64,000 nucleotides of DNA from Planctomycetota bacterium (GCA_015075375.1 JABTUM010000001.1:553201-617200), one strand, 5' to 3'; shown: positions 1 through 9,926, counted from the first letter of the stretch. The notes: generated by a model from the sequence alone, not told the origin. Made by a program: numbers and translations.

Positions 1-577
1 TAACTTCTTGATCCTCCGTGAGATACGGCATCATCACGTTGAACATGAAGCGGTCCTGCTGCGCCTCGGGAAGCGGATACGTTCCTTCCTGCTCGAACGG
101 GATCTGCGTCGCCAGCACATAGAACGGCCGCGGCAGCGCGTGAGTCTTCCCCGACATCGTAACCTGTTTCTCCTGCATGGCTTCCAGGAGCGCCGCCTGC
201 GTCTTCGGCGGGGTGCGGTTGATCTCGTCGGCCATCACGATGTTCGCGAATATCGGCCCCTGCACGAACTTCAGCTCGCGGTGCCCGCTAACCTTATCCT
301 CTTCAAGGAGTTCCGTGCCCGTGATGTCGGCGGGCATCAAGTCCGGCGTGAACTGGATGCGCTTGAAGGAGAGTTTCAAAATCGGCGCTAAGCTGGCAAT
401 CAGTAAGGTTTTAGCAGCACCCGGAACACCCGTGATCAAGCAGTGCCCGCCCGCGAAGAACGCCGTCAGCACCTGCTCGATGGGCGTCTCGTGGCCCACG
501 ATAATATGCCGTAACTCTTTGATAATACGCTCTTTAGCATCCTTCAAGTACGCCACGTCCAACTTACCTTGGGCCAT
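1..577 (-). CDS. MoxR-family AAA+ ATPase, N-terminal part (runs off the window)
   Basis: Reading leftward from an ATG at 577 gives 192 residues of a MoxR-type AAA+ ATPase. The N-terminus has the family signature HIIVGHE, then a Walker A segment GVPGAAKT and a Walker B segment MADEINR followed by [15 protein letters not shown]. MoxR proteins are chaperone-like ATPases that usually work with VWA or DUF58 proteins in maturing or inserting cofactors. The start has a good ribosome site (AAGGAG, 5 nt upstream). The C-terminal part, including sensor 2, lies beyond the left edge. It is divergent from a DUF4159 gene; MoxR and DUF4159 genes often cluster in Planctomycetota and related phyla. Confidence 0.93.
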   Translation of the reverse strand, partial: MAQGKLDVAYLKDAKERIIKELRHIIVGHETPIEQVLTAFFAGGHCLITGVPGAAKTLLIASLAPILKLSFKRIQFTPDLMPADITGTELLEEDKVSGHRELKFVQGPIFANIVMADEINRTPPKTQAALLEAMQEKQVTMSGKTHALPRPFYVLATQIPFEQEGTYPLPEAQQDRFMFNVMMPYLTEDQEV

Positions 578-913
578 AACGACTCCTTGTTACCCTGCGG
601 TAACCGTTTTCCGAATTGAACTTTACAGCATGATTGCCGTGCTGTTCTAAGTACACGCGAATTCCAGGGTTGTATATGGAAATTAACGGAAAGTCGGTGT
701 ACTAGTTCACTAAGGCGAGTCTAACTCCAAGCGATGCAAGAAGTTTGGACAGGTTAAAATTTCGCGGGTATCAGTGAACGGAGGGTGTGCGCTACCTTCT
801 TGTTAGACCAAGCCCTGCCTGGACTTCACAAAGTAAATAACGTTAACGCGGCCTCTTGTGCCCGTCGTGGTGTACGGTTAAGGTGGAGCCTAAGTAGATG
901 CGGAGGATCGTCC
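578..913. other. Divergent intergenic region, no gene seen
   Basis: These 336 bases separate two divergent genes and must hold both promoters. I see no ORF with a ribosome site, no strong -35/-10 pair and no clear dyad. It is visibly more AT-rich than its surroundings around 655-760. Confidence 0.6.
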
Positions 914-1825
914 ATGCGTCGTAAGCCCCCCTATCGTCCGATTGGCGAAGACGGTTACGGCCGTCGCAGCTTCATGCGCGATACCATCTGTGCAGCCCTT
1001 GGCGGGGCTGGACTTGCAGGAACGTTCGGCGCCATGCTGCAAGGTGCGCTGGCCGCTCCCAAATCTCCCAAACCCAACCTCATTCCCGGTGAAGGCTACG
1101 CCGGCGGCAAGAACGAAGCCGACGACGCCGTCAAGACCGGCACCTTCTTCTTCCCGCGCCTCAAGTTTCACGTAAAGGACCGCCGCTTCGACATTTGGGA
1201 CGTCGGCCTGTCCGGCGATGTGGTCCTCCGCCGCAAGCTCCGCGAGCTGACCAACATCAATGCCAGCGAAGAGCCGGTCGTCGTAAGCCTCGACGATCTG
1301 GACAAGATGTCGAAGTATCCCTACGTCTTCATGACCTCCGAAACCGAGTTCGACCTTGCGCCGAAGGATGCCGAGAACCTCCGCGAATTCCTTTTGCGGG
1401 GCGGGTTTGTGCATGCCGACGACTGCTGCCACCGCAACTGTAAAGGGCGCATCATGCGCTCCGAACTCAAGAACGGCGAGTTCGAATACATCGTCCGCGC
1501 CGAGACTTCCGGCATCGACGGCGACCGCTTCTTCATGGACTACGTCCGCATCATCAACAGCCTCTTCCCGGACAACCCGATGCGGCCCGTTCCGTCGAAC
1601 CACGAGATCTTCCGCAGCTACTTCCAATTCGATAAGTGCCCGATGATGCAAGGAGTTGACCACGGCATGTGGGGGCTCTTCGAGAAGGGCACCGGCCGTC
1701 TCATGACCGTCGTCACGCCCGGCGATCTGCACTGCGGCTGGATGAACCGGTACTGGGCGCCCGAGAAGAACCTCGAAGGCATTAAGATGGGCATCAACGT
1801 ACTGATGTACTACCTCACGCACTAA
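914..1825 (+). CDS. Tat-exported DUF4159 domain protein
   Basis: This is a 303-residue protein. The N-terminus has a twin-arginine signal (GRRSFMR, residues 16-22) followed by a hydrophobic Gly/Ala-rich stretch and an Ala-rich cleavage region near residue 48, so export as a folded protein is predicted. The remainder matches DUF4159: strands followed by LREFLLRGGFVHADDCC and a C-terminal GxNVLMYYLTH, the pattern of glutamine-amidotransferase-like folds seen in membrane complexes that include MoxR. I chose ATG 914 because GGAGG lies 8 nt upstream; the frame is open further upstream but without a signal peptide. Biochemical function is unknown. The two adjacent Cys and the His-rich segment could bind metal (inference). 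Confidence 0.85.
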   Translation: MRRKPPYRPIGEDGYGRRSFMRDTICAALGGAGLAGTFGAMLQGALAAPKSPKPNLIPGEGYAGGKNEADDAVKTGTFFFPRLKFHVKDRRFDIWDVGLSGDVVLRRKLRELTNINASEEPVVVSLDDLDKMSKYPYVFMTSETEFDLAPKDAENLREFLLRGGFVHADDCCHRNCKGRIMRSELKNGEFEYIVRAETSGIDGDRFFMDYVRIINSLFPDNPMRPVPSNHEIFRSYFQFDKCPMMQGVDHGMWGLFEKGTGRLMTVVTPGDLHCGWMNRYWAPEKNLEGIKMGINVLMYYLTH

Positions 1826-1847
1826 CCTTTTGGCCTACCGGACTTAA

Positions 1848-1887
1848 AAGAGCCCCGCGGCCGGCAAGCCGCGGGGCTCTTCGTTTT
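1848..1887 (+). terminator. Rho-independent terminator
   Basis: A perfect 13-bp stem (1848-1860 with 1869-1881) around an 8-nt loop is followed by CGTTTT. It lies just after the DUF4159 stop and before the ribosome site of the methyltransferase gene. The stem is symmetrical and could also act on the other strand. Confidence 0.85.
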
Positions 1888-1900
1888 AGGAGTCGCCCCG

Positions 1901-2614
1901 ATGCAAAAATCCAGTGTCGACGAAATCCGCGAACGCTTCGACCGCGACGTGGAACGCTTCTCGAACCTCGAAACCGGGCACAGCGCCTTCATGGACGCCA
2001 CGCTCGTCCTCGACCTGGTCACACAGGCCGCGGCGCAGACCGCACCAGACGCGCGGTGCATGCTGGACTTGGGGTGCGGCGCCGGGAACTACACGCTCAA
2101 ACTATTGGAACGCCTCCCCAACCTAAACGTCGATCTGATCGATCTCAGTCGCCCGATGCTCGACCGCGCCCAAGCACGATTGGCCGGCGCGACGAATGGC
2201 GAAGTCCGTGCGATGCAAGGGGATGTGCGCGAGTTGGCGCTGGAACCCGGGCGCTACGGCCTGATCCTCGCCGCCGCCGTGCTGCATCACCTGCGCGGCG
2301 AAGACGAATGGAAGCAAGTCTTTGCGAAGCTGGCCCGCGCGCTCAAGCCCGGCGGCTGGCTCTGGATCGCCGACCTCATCGCGCACACCGATCCGCGCCT
2401 CCAAGCCCTGCACTGGCAACAGTATGGAGTGTACCTGACGAACCTGCGCGACGAAGCCTACCGCGAAGCGGTCTTCGCCTACACCGAACGCGAAGACACG
2501 CCCCGGCCGTTGGTCTGGCAGCTCGATCTGCTGCGCGCTTCAGGCTTTGACGAAGTGGAAGTGCTGCATAAACACGCCGTCTTTGCCGCCTTCGGCGCGC
2601 GCAGGAAAGGGTGA
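1901..2614 (+). CDS. Class I SAM-dependent methyltransferase
   Basis: This 237-residue protein has the Rossmann methyltransferase motifs in order: motif I LDLGCGAGNYT (residues 55-65), an acidic end of strand 2 (LIDLS), an acidic motif around GDVREL, and motif IV LILAAAVLHHL, followed by LKPGGWLWIAD. This is the Methyltransf_11/25 class. The substrate cannot be read from the sequence; the C-terminal region resembles small-molecule methyltransferases. AGGAG lies 8 nt before the ATG. A terminator separates it from the gene upstream, so it is probably its own transcription unit. Confidence 0.85.
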   Translation: MQKSSVDEIRERFDRDVERFSNLETGHSAFMDATLVLDLVTQAAAQTAPDARCMLDLGCGAGNYTLKLLERLPNLNVDLIDLSRPMLDRAQARLAGATNGEVRAMQGDVRELALEPGRYGLILAAAVLHHLRGEDEWKQVFAKLARALKPGGWLWIADLIAHTDPRLQALHWQQYGVYLTNLRDEAYREAVFAYTEREDTPRPLVWQLDLLRASGFDEVEVLHKHAVFAAFGARRKG

Positions 2615-2698
2615 ACTTGTTCCCGCGCAACGAGGGAAGGCAAGCTTCCTCCATCGCCTGCACCAACCCGTGACGCCCTTAGTCTTCCCCGCGTGCGC

Positions 2699-5600
2699 TC
2701 AATGCCCCGCGTGCGCCGGTTCGGCGTGGTGCGCGGCCTTCTTCTCGGCGTGCGCCGGAGCGGCGTGGTCGTCGTCGGCGTGATGCGCGGCTTCGGGCGT
2801 CACGTCCATCGTGGTAAAGCCCGATTGGAGCGGCATCGCCTGATCGTAACCGTACGCCGCGGCAAGGATTTGCGCGGGATGCAGCGTCACCTTGCCCGTC
2901 CCGTGCTCCATCTGCATCTTGCACGTGCTGCATTCGCTGCTGCCGACTTTCAACTCGGGCTTGGCCAACGCCTTAAAGAGCCCGCGGCCGATCCACATCG
3001 ATTCGTCGTAGTTCTTCTTCGTCATGCCGAAGGTGCCCGCGATCCCGCAGCAGCCCTCGTCGATGTGCTCCACCTTCACGCCGGGAATCAGCTTCAAGAG
3101 GTCCATGCCCGGCGTGCCGACCTTCAGCGCCTTCAAGTGGCAAGGCGCGTGGTAGCCTACGGTTAGCGGCAAGCTGTGGAAGTCGGTCTTAAAGGTTCCA
3201 GCGGCCTTCAGTTCCGCGAGATACGCGCCGAAGTCTCTGACATGCCGCGCGACCAGCCGCGCGTCGGCGGTATCGCAGTAGTCCAGGAACTCCTGGCTAA
3301 GACAAAGCGCCGCCGTGGGTTCGGTGACCACGATCGGATACCCCTTGCGCGCGTACGGCACCAGCCCGGCAACGATCGTCTCGATCGTCTTGCGCGCATC
3401 GCCCACCGCGCCGTGCATCAGCGCCGGCATGTTGGTCCACGGCAGCTCTTCAGGCACTACCACTTCATGCCCGTGATGCTCCAGGACATCCACCGCGGCC
3501 TGCGCGACTTCCGGCGCGTAGTACTTCGCGTACAAGTCGGTGTAGAGCACCACCTTCGGGCGCGGTCCGGCGACGGAGTACGTGTTCTTGTGGCGCAGGC
3601 GCCAGTTCTTGAAGCGCGGCAGCTTGCGGCGGCGGTCGATCCCCGTGAACTTCTCCATGAACCAGCGTGTAATCGACATCTCGTTGACGGTATTGACGAT
3701 AGGCGCCAGCCAGCGGCCCACGCGCGCGAAAAGCTCGGTCTTCACGAAGATCCACTTCGAGAGCGGCAAGCGGTTCTCGCGGTGGTAGCGCGCCTTCGTC
3801 TCGGTCGCCAGCTTCGGGATGTTCACGGCGCTGGGGCAATCGTCGACGCAGAGCTTACAGTTGAAGCAGTAGTCGGCGATCTGAATCACTTCGGGATCGG
3901 CGAAGCTCCCGACCTGCTGCCGCCCGCTGAGCAGGCGGCGGATCAGATTGGCCTTCGCCCGCGGCGCGGCGTCCTCCACGCGGTTGTATCTAAAGCGCGG
4001 GCACATATCGACTTCGGGGCCCGTCGAGCGGCAGAAGCCGTTCCCGTTGCAGCGCCCGGTCTCCAGGCCCAATTCGAAGTCCTTCCAGTTCAACACCGCC
4101 GGCCCCTGCGCATGAATCGCCGGGCGCGGCTTCTCATGCTCCAGTTCCGGAGGCAGTTCGCGCGTCTCGACGCGCGGGCCGCTGTAGCCGGCCGAATGAA
4201 ATCCGTCGGGGCTGATCTTGAAGTTCGCGCCGTGGCGCAGGTTCTTCGTCATCAGGTGCGGATCGTTCGTGATCTTCTTGTCCGGATTGAGGATGCCTTG
4301 CGGATCGAAGATCGCCTTTACCTGCTTGAAGACCGCGAAAAGCTCGGGACCGGCCTGCTTGGGAATCCACTGCGCGCGCGCCAAACCTTCGCCGTGCTCG
4401 CCGCTGATCGTCCCCCCGCAGTTCCAGACCACCTGGTGGCATGCTTCTGCGATCGGCTCCAGCAATGCAACGTGTTCAGGCTTCGTGAGATCCAGCAGCG
4501 GACGCAGATGCGGCTCGCCGTGCCCGGCATGCCCGTAGGCCGTGTACTCCAGCCCGTGCTTCTCGAAGACCGCCACGGTCTGCGTCAGGTACTCGTCCAG
4601 GCGGTCCACCGGCACGCAGGCGTCTTCGACGATGGCGATCGGTTGGAGTCCGTCGTCGCGCTGGTACAGGTACGGCAGCGCCTTTTTGCGCAACTGCCAA
4701 AGGTCGGTCTGCTCCTGGGGATCCATGACCAGCCGGATCGATCGATGCTTCACGCCGTCCTGCAACCGCTCCTGCAGCGCGCGAAGCTGCACGTTGACCG
4801 CGTCCGCATCGGGGCCGTCGAACTCGACGGCCAGCATCGCGCCGGCGCCTTCGGGGAGCAGATGCGCCTTCTCGGGCGCGGCTTTACGGCCCAGGTGCAT
4901 CACCATCGCGTCGAACAATTCGCAGGCGACGGGATTGACCTCCCGGATCGCCGGAACCGCCCGCGCCGCATCGCTCAAGGTCTCGAAGGCGACCACGGCC
5001 ACTCCCGCCCGCGCCGGCAGCGGTACGACCTTCAGGACCGCTTCCGTCACGAGGCCCAGCGTGCCTTCGCTGGCGCAGATCAGGCGGACCGGATCGAAAA
5101 CCCCGTCGGCGACCACCCCATCGAGCAAATAGCCGCTGCGGTTGCGTTCGCTTTTGGGGTTACGCGAGGCGATCAGGTTCGCGTGCTGCTGCAGGAGCGG
5201 CGGAATCTCGCGGTTCACCTTCCCCGCGAAGCCCTTCTCCTTCTGTTTGCGCGAATGGCTCCCGCCGTTGAGCGTCACTGGGCGGAAATTGGTCACCGAA
5301 CCGTCGGCCAGGACGACGCGGCAGCTCACCAGATTGTCGCGCGTCGCGCCGTACTTCAAACTGCGCGCGCCGCAAGCGTTGTTGCTGATCATCCCGCCCA
5401 GCGTGCAGCGATTCGAACTGGCCGGATCGGGACCGAAGCGGAAACCGTAGGTCTTGAGCGCGCGATTCAAGCTGTCGAGCACCACGCCGGCTTCGACGAC
5501 GACGGTCCGGTTCTGGCGGTCCAGTTCGACGATCCGGGCCATGTGCACGTTCATGTCCAGCACGATGGCGCGGCCGAGGCTTTCGCCGGTCAATCCGCTC

Positions 5601-5857
5601 CCCGCGCCGCGCGCGATGATCGGAATCCGGTGCTCGGCGGCGAACTTGACCGCCGCCGTCACGTCGTCCTCGTCCACCGGGTTCACGACCACCAGCGGCT
5701 CGATCTCGTAAATGGAGGCGTCGGTGCTGTACAGCGAGCGCGCGTACGGATCGCTGCGCACTTCGCCGCGCACCAGGCGCTTCAGACTTCCGGCGATGAA
5801 CTCGATGGAGGGCGCCGCAGGCGGTGCGGCGGTTTCGGCGGATACGGGTTCGGACAT
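2699..5857 (-). CDS. FAD-linked oxidase / Fe-S oxidoreductase fusion (D-lactate or glycolate dehydrogenase type)
   Basis: A 1052-residue multidomain enzyme. Residues about 30-230 form a PCMH FAD-binding domain (IIARGAGSGLTGES, TLGGMISNNACGARSLKYG) and about 260-520 an FAD-oxidase C domain (ISGEHGEGLARAQW). Then come two ferredoxin-like cysteine sets (CNGNGFC...MCP and CFNCKLCVDDCP) and a C-terminal heterodisulfide-reductase-type CCG domain (HAPCH, EGCCG). Such GlcD+GlpC fusions oxidise a 2-hydroxyacid, probably D-lactate or D-2-hydroxyglutarate, and pass electrons to the respiratory chain. Substrate is inferred only from family. The last ~35 residues are a His/Ala-rich tail (HHADDDH and similar), unusual for the family. 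The start has GAGGAG 7 nt upstream. Confidence 0.9.
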   Translation of the reverse strand: MSEPVSAETAAPPAAPSIEFIAGSLKRLVRGEVRSDPYARSLYSTDASIYEIEPLVVVNPVDEDDVTAAVKFAAEHRIPIIARGAGSGLTGESLGRAIVLDMNVHMARIVELDRQNRTVVVEAGVVLDSLNRALKTYGFRFGPDPASSNRCTLGGMISNNACGARSLKYGATRDNLVSCRVVLADGSVTNFRPVTLNGGSHSRKQKEKGFAGKVNREIPPLLQQHANLIASRNPKSERNRSGYLLDGVVADGVFDPVRLICASEGTLGLVTEAVLKVVPLPARAGVAVVAFETLSDAARAVPAIREVNPVACELFDAMVMHLGRKAAPEKAHLLPEGAGAMLAVEFDGPDADAVNVQLRALQERLQDGVKHRSIRLVMDPQEQTDLWQLRKKALPYLYQRDDGLQPIAIVEDACVPVDRLDEYLTQTVAVFEKHGLEYTAYGHAGHGEPHLRPLLDLTKPEHVALLEPIAEACHQVVWNCGGTISGEHGEGLARAQWIPKQAGPELFAVFKQVKAIFDPQGILNPDKKITNDPHLMTKNLRHGANFKISPDGFHSAGYSGPRVETRELPPELEHEKPRPAIHAQGPAVLNWKDFELGLETGRCNGNGFCRSTGPEVDMCPRFRYNRVEDAAPRAKANLIRRLLSGRQQVGSFADPEVIQIADYCFNCKLCVDDCPSAVNIPKLATETKARYHRENRLPLSKWIFVKTELFARVGRWLAPIVNTVNEMSITRWFMEKFTGIDRRRKLPRFKNWRLRHKNTYSVAGPRPKVVLYTDLYAKYYAPEVAQAAVDVLEHHGHEVVVPEELPWTNMPALMHGAVGDARKTIETIVAGLVPYARKGYPIVVTEPTAALCLSQEFLDYCDTADARLVARHVRDFGAYLAELKAAGTFKTDFHSLPLTVGYHAPCHLKALKVGTPGMDLLKLIPGVKVEHIDEGCCGIAGTFGMTKKNYDESMWIGRGLFKALAKPELKVGSSECSTCKMQMEHGTGKVTLHPAQILAAAYGYDQAMPLQSGFTTMDVTPEAAHHADDDHAAPAHAEKKAAHHAEPAHAGH

Positions 5858-5992
5858 GCGAACGGCTCCTCAGTCAAGGCGGCGAGCTTCGTCCCGTGCG
5901 GGGCTGATTTCAGAAGCTCCAAGCTAACCCCTCTACCCGTAGCCTGCAATCGGAGGCGCGCGGCACTCCGAAACTCTTGCGCAGCGAAGCGT

Positions 5993-6541
5993 TTACGTGC
6001 CCGCCAGGATCCAATCGACGGCCTCGGCCAGCGTGCGGCTGAAACGTTCGGGGCGGTAGCGCGCCTCCATGCTCTCGATGGACGGCGGCAGGTTTTCGCG
6101 GCAGAGCGTCGTGCGGACCCCGGCGGCGCGGCCCATCTCGATATCCCGGCCGCTGTCGCCCACCAGGAAGCTGGCGGCCAGCTCGAGCCCATACTCCGCC
6201 GCCGCGCGCAGGATCATCTCGGGACTGGGTTTGCGGCAGGTGCACCCGGCATCGGGGTGGTGCGGACAGAAGTAGATCGCATCCAGGCCATGCGCCCCCA
6301 GTTCGGCCTGCATGTTGACGTGTATCTCGTGCAGATCGTCGAGCGTCATCAGACCGCGCCCGACCCCGCTCTGGTTGGTGACCAGCACCAGGAAGAACCC
6401 GGCTGCGCGCAGGCGCTTCAGCTGGGGCTGCACGTCCGGCATGAACTCGAAAGCGGTCCAATTCAAGACGAACTTCCCCGGACCGGGAAAAACGTTCACC
6501 ACGCCGTCGCGATCCAGGAAAACAGCTTTTCGTTTGGACAT
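5993..6541 (-). CDS. gmhB: HAD-family histidinol/heptose bisphosphate phosphatase (GmhB-like)
   Basis: 182 residues, typical length for GmhB. The HAD nucleophile and acid appear as FLDRDGVVN (D10, D12), motif II as VTNQSGVGRG, and motif IV as VGDSGRD. The zinc-binding loop is present: C92, H94, C100, C102 followed by RKP. GmhB removes the 7-phosphate from heptose-1,7-bisphosphate in ADP-heptose synthesis, but close relatives dephosphorylate histidinol phosphate, and this cannot be settled from one gene. It is divergent from a lipoprotein gene whose start lies about 120 bp away. Confidence 0.82.
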   Translation of the reverse strand: MSKRKAVFLDRDGVVNVFPGPGKFVLNWTAFEFMPDVQPQLKRLRAAGFFLVLVTNQSGVGRGLMTLDDLHEIHVNMQAELGAHGLDAIYFCPHHPDAGCTCRKPSPEMILRAAAEYGLELAASFLVGDSGRDIEMGRAAGVRTTLCRENLPPSIESMEARYRPERFSRTLAEAVDWILAGT

Positions 6542-6659
6542 GGAGCCGTCCTGAACGGTAATGAAAAGCAGGCAACTTCTGGTATTCCCTTACCTTATGT
6601 GGCGGCGGCTGACAAGCCGCAGGGCTACATTAAGGATGGCTACGGGGCATTTCACGTCC

Positions 6660-8051
6660 ATGCGCGCATACGCTTCGATCGCATTTATGGGGCTTCTCAC
6701 GCTGGCCGGGTGCGGCCAACCCAGCGTATCCGGCCCCGAACCGGCCGCGGCCACGGACTTGGCGGCGGCGCGACAAGAGTTGGCCGAACTGCGCAAGGAA
6801 CTCGAGGATCTCAAAGCGCGCAGTGCCGAGAACGACAAGCGCTGGGCGGACGTGCAGCGCGCGCTGGCGGAGACCAAGTCCGCGCTCCAGGCCCCGCCCG
6901 ATGTGAAAGCCGCGCGCGAGATCGGCGACGCGCAGCTCTCCGCGCTGTTGCGTTCGAACGATCCCGAATTGGTCCGCGTGGCCGTGACGGTGATCCGTCG
7001 CGCGCCGAGTGATACGCGGTTGCAGTCGATGGCCGAACTGGCGCTGGATGCGCAGCAGGCGCTGGGGTCGCGGCATATGGTGCTGGACTTGATGCAGGGT
7101 TCAGACGTTCAGGCTCTGGCCGGACCGCTGGCTAAGCTGTTGGACGATCCGCAGCCTTCGATGGTCGCCAAAGCCGCCGCCGCGATCAGCCGTTCGCGCG
7201 ACGGCAAGCACCTGTCCGCGCTGCTGAAAGCGCTGAAGACGCTGGATCGCTTCGCCGATCCGGGACAACGCGCCGAAGCCGAACGCGGGCTGCTGGCGGC
7301 GCTGGGGCAGTTGGGCGATAAGCAGGCCGCTCCTGCCTTACTGGAAGCGACCCATGCGGAGAACGGGGACACGAAGCGCACCGCGCTGCAAGCGCTGCGC
7401 ACCTTGGGCGACGAATCGATCGGCCCGGCGCTGCTCGACGCGTTTCAAAAGCTCCCGCCGGCGAACAACAAGGAACATCCGCATTTGCACCTGGAATACG
7501 TGTACACCCTTGGACATCTGAAAGAATCTCGCGCGGCAGTGACTTTCATTAACCTGCTGGCCGCGCCGCATCCGGCGCTGCGTTCGACGGCGCTGCAGTA
7601 TCTCCCGAACCTGTGCGGCCCCGATGCGATGGCGGCGCTCTCGAGCGCGATTCGCGGCGAATGGACGGCGATCCGCAGCGGCGCGAAGGGCGATACGAAC
7701 GTGCTGGAAGTCCTGATCCGCTCGCTGAGCAACGCGGGGAACCCCCAAGGCTTGGCGGTGCTGCTGGAAGCACTCAACCAGGGCATGTCCGGCGGCCCGG
7801 GACGGGAAGCCGCGGAAGCGCTGACGGCGCTGGCCACGCCGGCCTACACGCTGCCGATGATCGAGACGCACGGAAAGACCCAAAGCGGCGAGGCGAAGGA
7901 AGCGCTGGCGAAGCTTTTGGGCGGCGACGCGTTTCCGGCCAAGTGGGACGAAGCGCAGAAGAAGTTCCTGCCCGACGGCGCGCCGCCCGCACCTCCGCCG
8001 CCCCCGACGGTAGCCGCACCCCCCGCCGAGGAAAAAGGCGATAAATTTTAG
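6660..8051 (+). CDS. HEAT-repeat lipoprotein with N-terminal coiled coil
   Basis: A 463-residue protein starting with a lipoprotein signal (lipobox LAGC, lipidated Cys near residue 18). A short coiled coil follows (charged ELAELRKELEDLKA, roughly residues 40-75), then about 300 residues of repeating alpha-helical units of HEAT/armadillo type (for example LAKLLDDPQPSMVAKAAAAI and ALGQLGDKQAAPALLEATH). The tail is Pro-rich. Probably a periplasmic or membrane-bound scaffold; no catalytic motif seen. The frame opens at 6561, but ATG 6660 puts the signal peptide at the N-terminus; an ATG at 6636 is an alternative. Confidence 0.78.
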   Translation: MRAYASIAFMGLLTLAGCGQPSVSGPEPAAATDLAAARQELAELRKELEDLKARSAENDKRWADVQRALAETKSALQAPPDVKAAREIGDAQLSALLRSNDPELVRVAVTVIRRAPSDTRLQSMAELALDAQQALGSRHMVLDLMQGSDVQALAGPLAKLLDDPQPSMVAKAAAAISRSRDGKHLSALLKALKTLDRFADPGQRAEAERGLLAALGQLGDKQAAPALLEATHAENGDTKRTALQALRTLGDESIGPALLDAFQKLPPANNKEHPHLHLEYVYTLGHLKESRAAVTFINLLAAPHPALRSTALQYLPNLCGPDAMAALSSAIRGEWTAIRSGAKGDTNVLEVLIRSLSNAGNPQGLAVLLEALNQGMSGGPGREAAEALTALATPAYTLPMIETHGKTQSGEAKEALAKLLGGDAFPAKWDEAQKKFLPDGAPPAPPPPPTVAAPPAEEKGDKF

Positions 8052-8092
8052 ATAGGCAGGAAACCGGCCGGCCGTTCGGCTCAATCGTGCTG

Positions 8093-9823
8093 CTAAGGTG
8101 GAACGGTCTCTTTCAGCCGCGCACATTCCAGCAATGCGCAGCGCCCTTCGATGGACTCGATCGAAATTTGCGCGGCGTGCTCGAAGCACCTTTGGGCGGC
8201 CTGGAGGTCGCCGCGCGCACGCGCGCGGCGGGCGCAGTGGTACATCCAAATGCTCCGGCTGGCTGCGTCCAGACCGGCGGGCATCTCGCGGGATTCGGCG
8301 CTTAAGTACAGTTCGGCCAGCGCAACCAGCAGGTGATCCCCGCAGACGGCGGCGGCTTCGCGCGCGGTTTCGAGCGTGCGGCGCCCGGCGGCCTCCCGTT
8401 CCTCGGCCTCCAGCACGCCGCGCCAAAAAAGCACCGCCGCCTGAGTCGCGGGCGCATGCGCGTAGGGCGCTGCGGCCAATCGATCCAGCGCGGACAAGGC
8501 CTCAGCGCTCGAACCACCCAGGCGCAACGCGTGAAAATGCCGCCAGCTTTCGCAGAGCGGATCGCCTAATTCGCGGACCTCCAGCTCCCCGATCTGCTTG
8601 CGCAATTCGGCCTCAAGCGCGCGGTGGCGTTCGGCTTCCTGCTCGGCCTGGACATTGGCGATCAGCTTGCGGTCGTGCAGCGGCACCCAGATCGAGACGC
8701 CGATGGCCAGCCCCAGCACCACCGCCAGCAGGGCCGCCCAGACGCGATGCTTGCGCACGAACTTGTCGGCGCGGTAGAGCACGCTGGGCGCGCGCGCGTG
8801 GATCGGTTCGCCGCCGCGGTAACGCCACAAATCCTCCCACAACGCTTCCGCGCTGTGGTAGCGCCGCGCCGGGTCCTTCTCCATCGCCTTGAGTGTGATG
8901 ATCTCGATATCGCGATCCAGGTCGGGACGCAGCCTGCGCGGCGCGATCGGCTCGTCCTCGGCCACCGCGCGAATGATCTCCAGTGCGGTATCGCCGTCGA
9001 AGGGCGGCTGCCCGGTGAGCATCTCGTAAAGAACCGCACCCATGGAATACACGTCGCTGCGGCTGTCGGCTTCGCGGCTTTTGCCGCGAGCCTGCTCGGG
9101 ACTCATGTAGTGCGCGGTGCCCATCACCGCGCCGTCTTCGGTGATTTTACGCAGATCCTCGCGCTCGTAGCGCCGGGCCATTCCGAAATCCATCAACTGC
9201 GCGCGACCCGACGACTCGATCAGGATGTTGCTGGGCTTGAGATCGCGGTGCACGACGCCGGTGGCGTGCGCGAACTGGAGCGCGGTGCAGACTTCCATGG
9301 CGATGTTAACGGCCTGTGCCGGATCGAGCGGGCCGGCCTCGGTCAGCGCCGAGAGCGGCCGGCCCTGGATGTACTCCATGGCCAGGTAGTACAGATCGCC
9401 GTGCTGTCCGAAATCGAAGACGTTGATGATGTTGGGATGGTTCAATTCCGCCGCGGCGCGGGCTTCGATCTCGAAGCGGCGCAACCGCTCGGCGGATTGC
9501 CCCGGCGCGAAGCGCAGCAGTTTCAGCGCCACGGTGCTTCCGACGCGGACGTTCGTCGCACGGTAGACGGTGCCCATGCCGCCGCGGCCGAGTTCCTGCT
9601 CGATGCGGTAATCGCCGATCAGGCGGCCGATCCATTCTTCCTCTCGATAGTCGTCGCGCCCGCGCTCGTCCTTGCCCACGGCGGGATCGGTGTCGTCGAG
9701 GCCCATCAGGAGCAGTTCGGCGAGGTCGAACGAGTTGGCTTTGTCGAATCCGTCGCGGCGTGGAGGTTCGGCGGCGGCGCCCGGGGGCGCTTCGCGGGAA
9801 GACCCGGCATCCGTCGCGCTCAT
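8093..9823 (-). CDS. Membrane Ser/Thr protein kinase (Hanks type)
   Basis: 576 residues. The kinase domain (about 72-340) has the glycine loop GRGGMG (79-84), catalytic K101, HRDLKPSN with HRD at 192-194, DFG at 212-214, and MSPEQ in the activation segment, so it should be active. A single TM helix lies at about 361-381, then a coiled coil and a TPR-like helical tail (residues ~400-576). Unusually, the tail looks like a ligand- or partner-binding helical solenoid rather than PASTA repeats; this layout is common in Planctomycetota. It is divergent from the sulfatase gene, with about 100 bp between the starts. Confidence 0.92.
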   Translation of the reverse strand: MSATDAGSSREAPPGAAAEPPRRDGFDKANSFDLAELLLMGLDDTDPAVGKDERGRDDYREEEWIGRLIGDYRIEQELGRGGMGTVYRATNVRVGSTVALKLLRFAPGQSAERLRRFEIEARAAAELNHPNIINVFDFGQHGDLYYLAMEYIQGRPLSALTEAGPLDPAQAVNIAMEVCTALQFAHATGVVHRDLKPSNILIESSGRAQLMDFGMARRYEREDLRKITEDGAVMGTAHYMSPEQARGKSREADSRSDVYSMGAVLYEMLTGQPPFDGDTALEIIRAVAEDEPIAPRRLRPDLDRDIEIITLKAMEKDPARRYHSAEALWEDLWRYRGGEPIHARAPSVLYRADKFVRKHRVWAALLAVVLGLAIGVSIWVPLHDRKLIANVQAEQEAERHRALEAELRKQIGELEVRELGDPLCESWRHFHALRLGGSSAEALSALDRLAAAPYAHAPATQAAVLFWRGVLEAEEREAAGRRTLETAREAAAVCGDHLLVALAELYLSAESREMPAGLDAASRSIWMYHCARRARARGDLQAAQRCFEHAAQISIESIEGRCALLECARLKETVPP

Positions 9824-9926
9824 GGGGTATAGTTTATCCGTATCCCCGCCGGCCCGACAGCGCGAACTCCCGGCCCTTTTCGGCGCCGGGCGCGGTGCTC
9901 AGGCCCCCCTGAATAAGGAGTCCCGC

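Noticed and set aside
3176..7012. A very long open frame (1278 codons) on the + strand opposite the oxidoreductase
   Set aside because: It is the antisense shadow of a GC-rich coding region; its amino acids are Arg/Ala/His-rich without domains, and the minus-strand protein has clear motifs.
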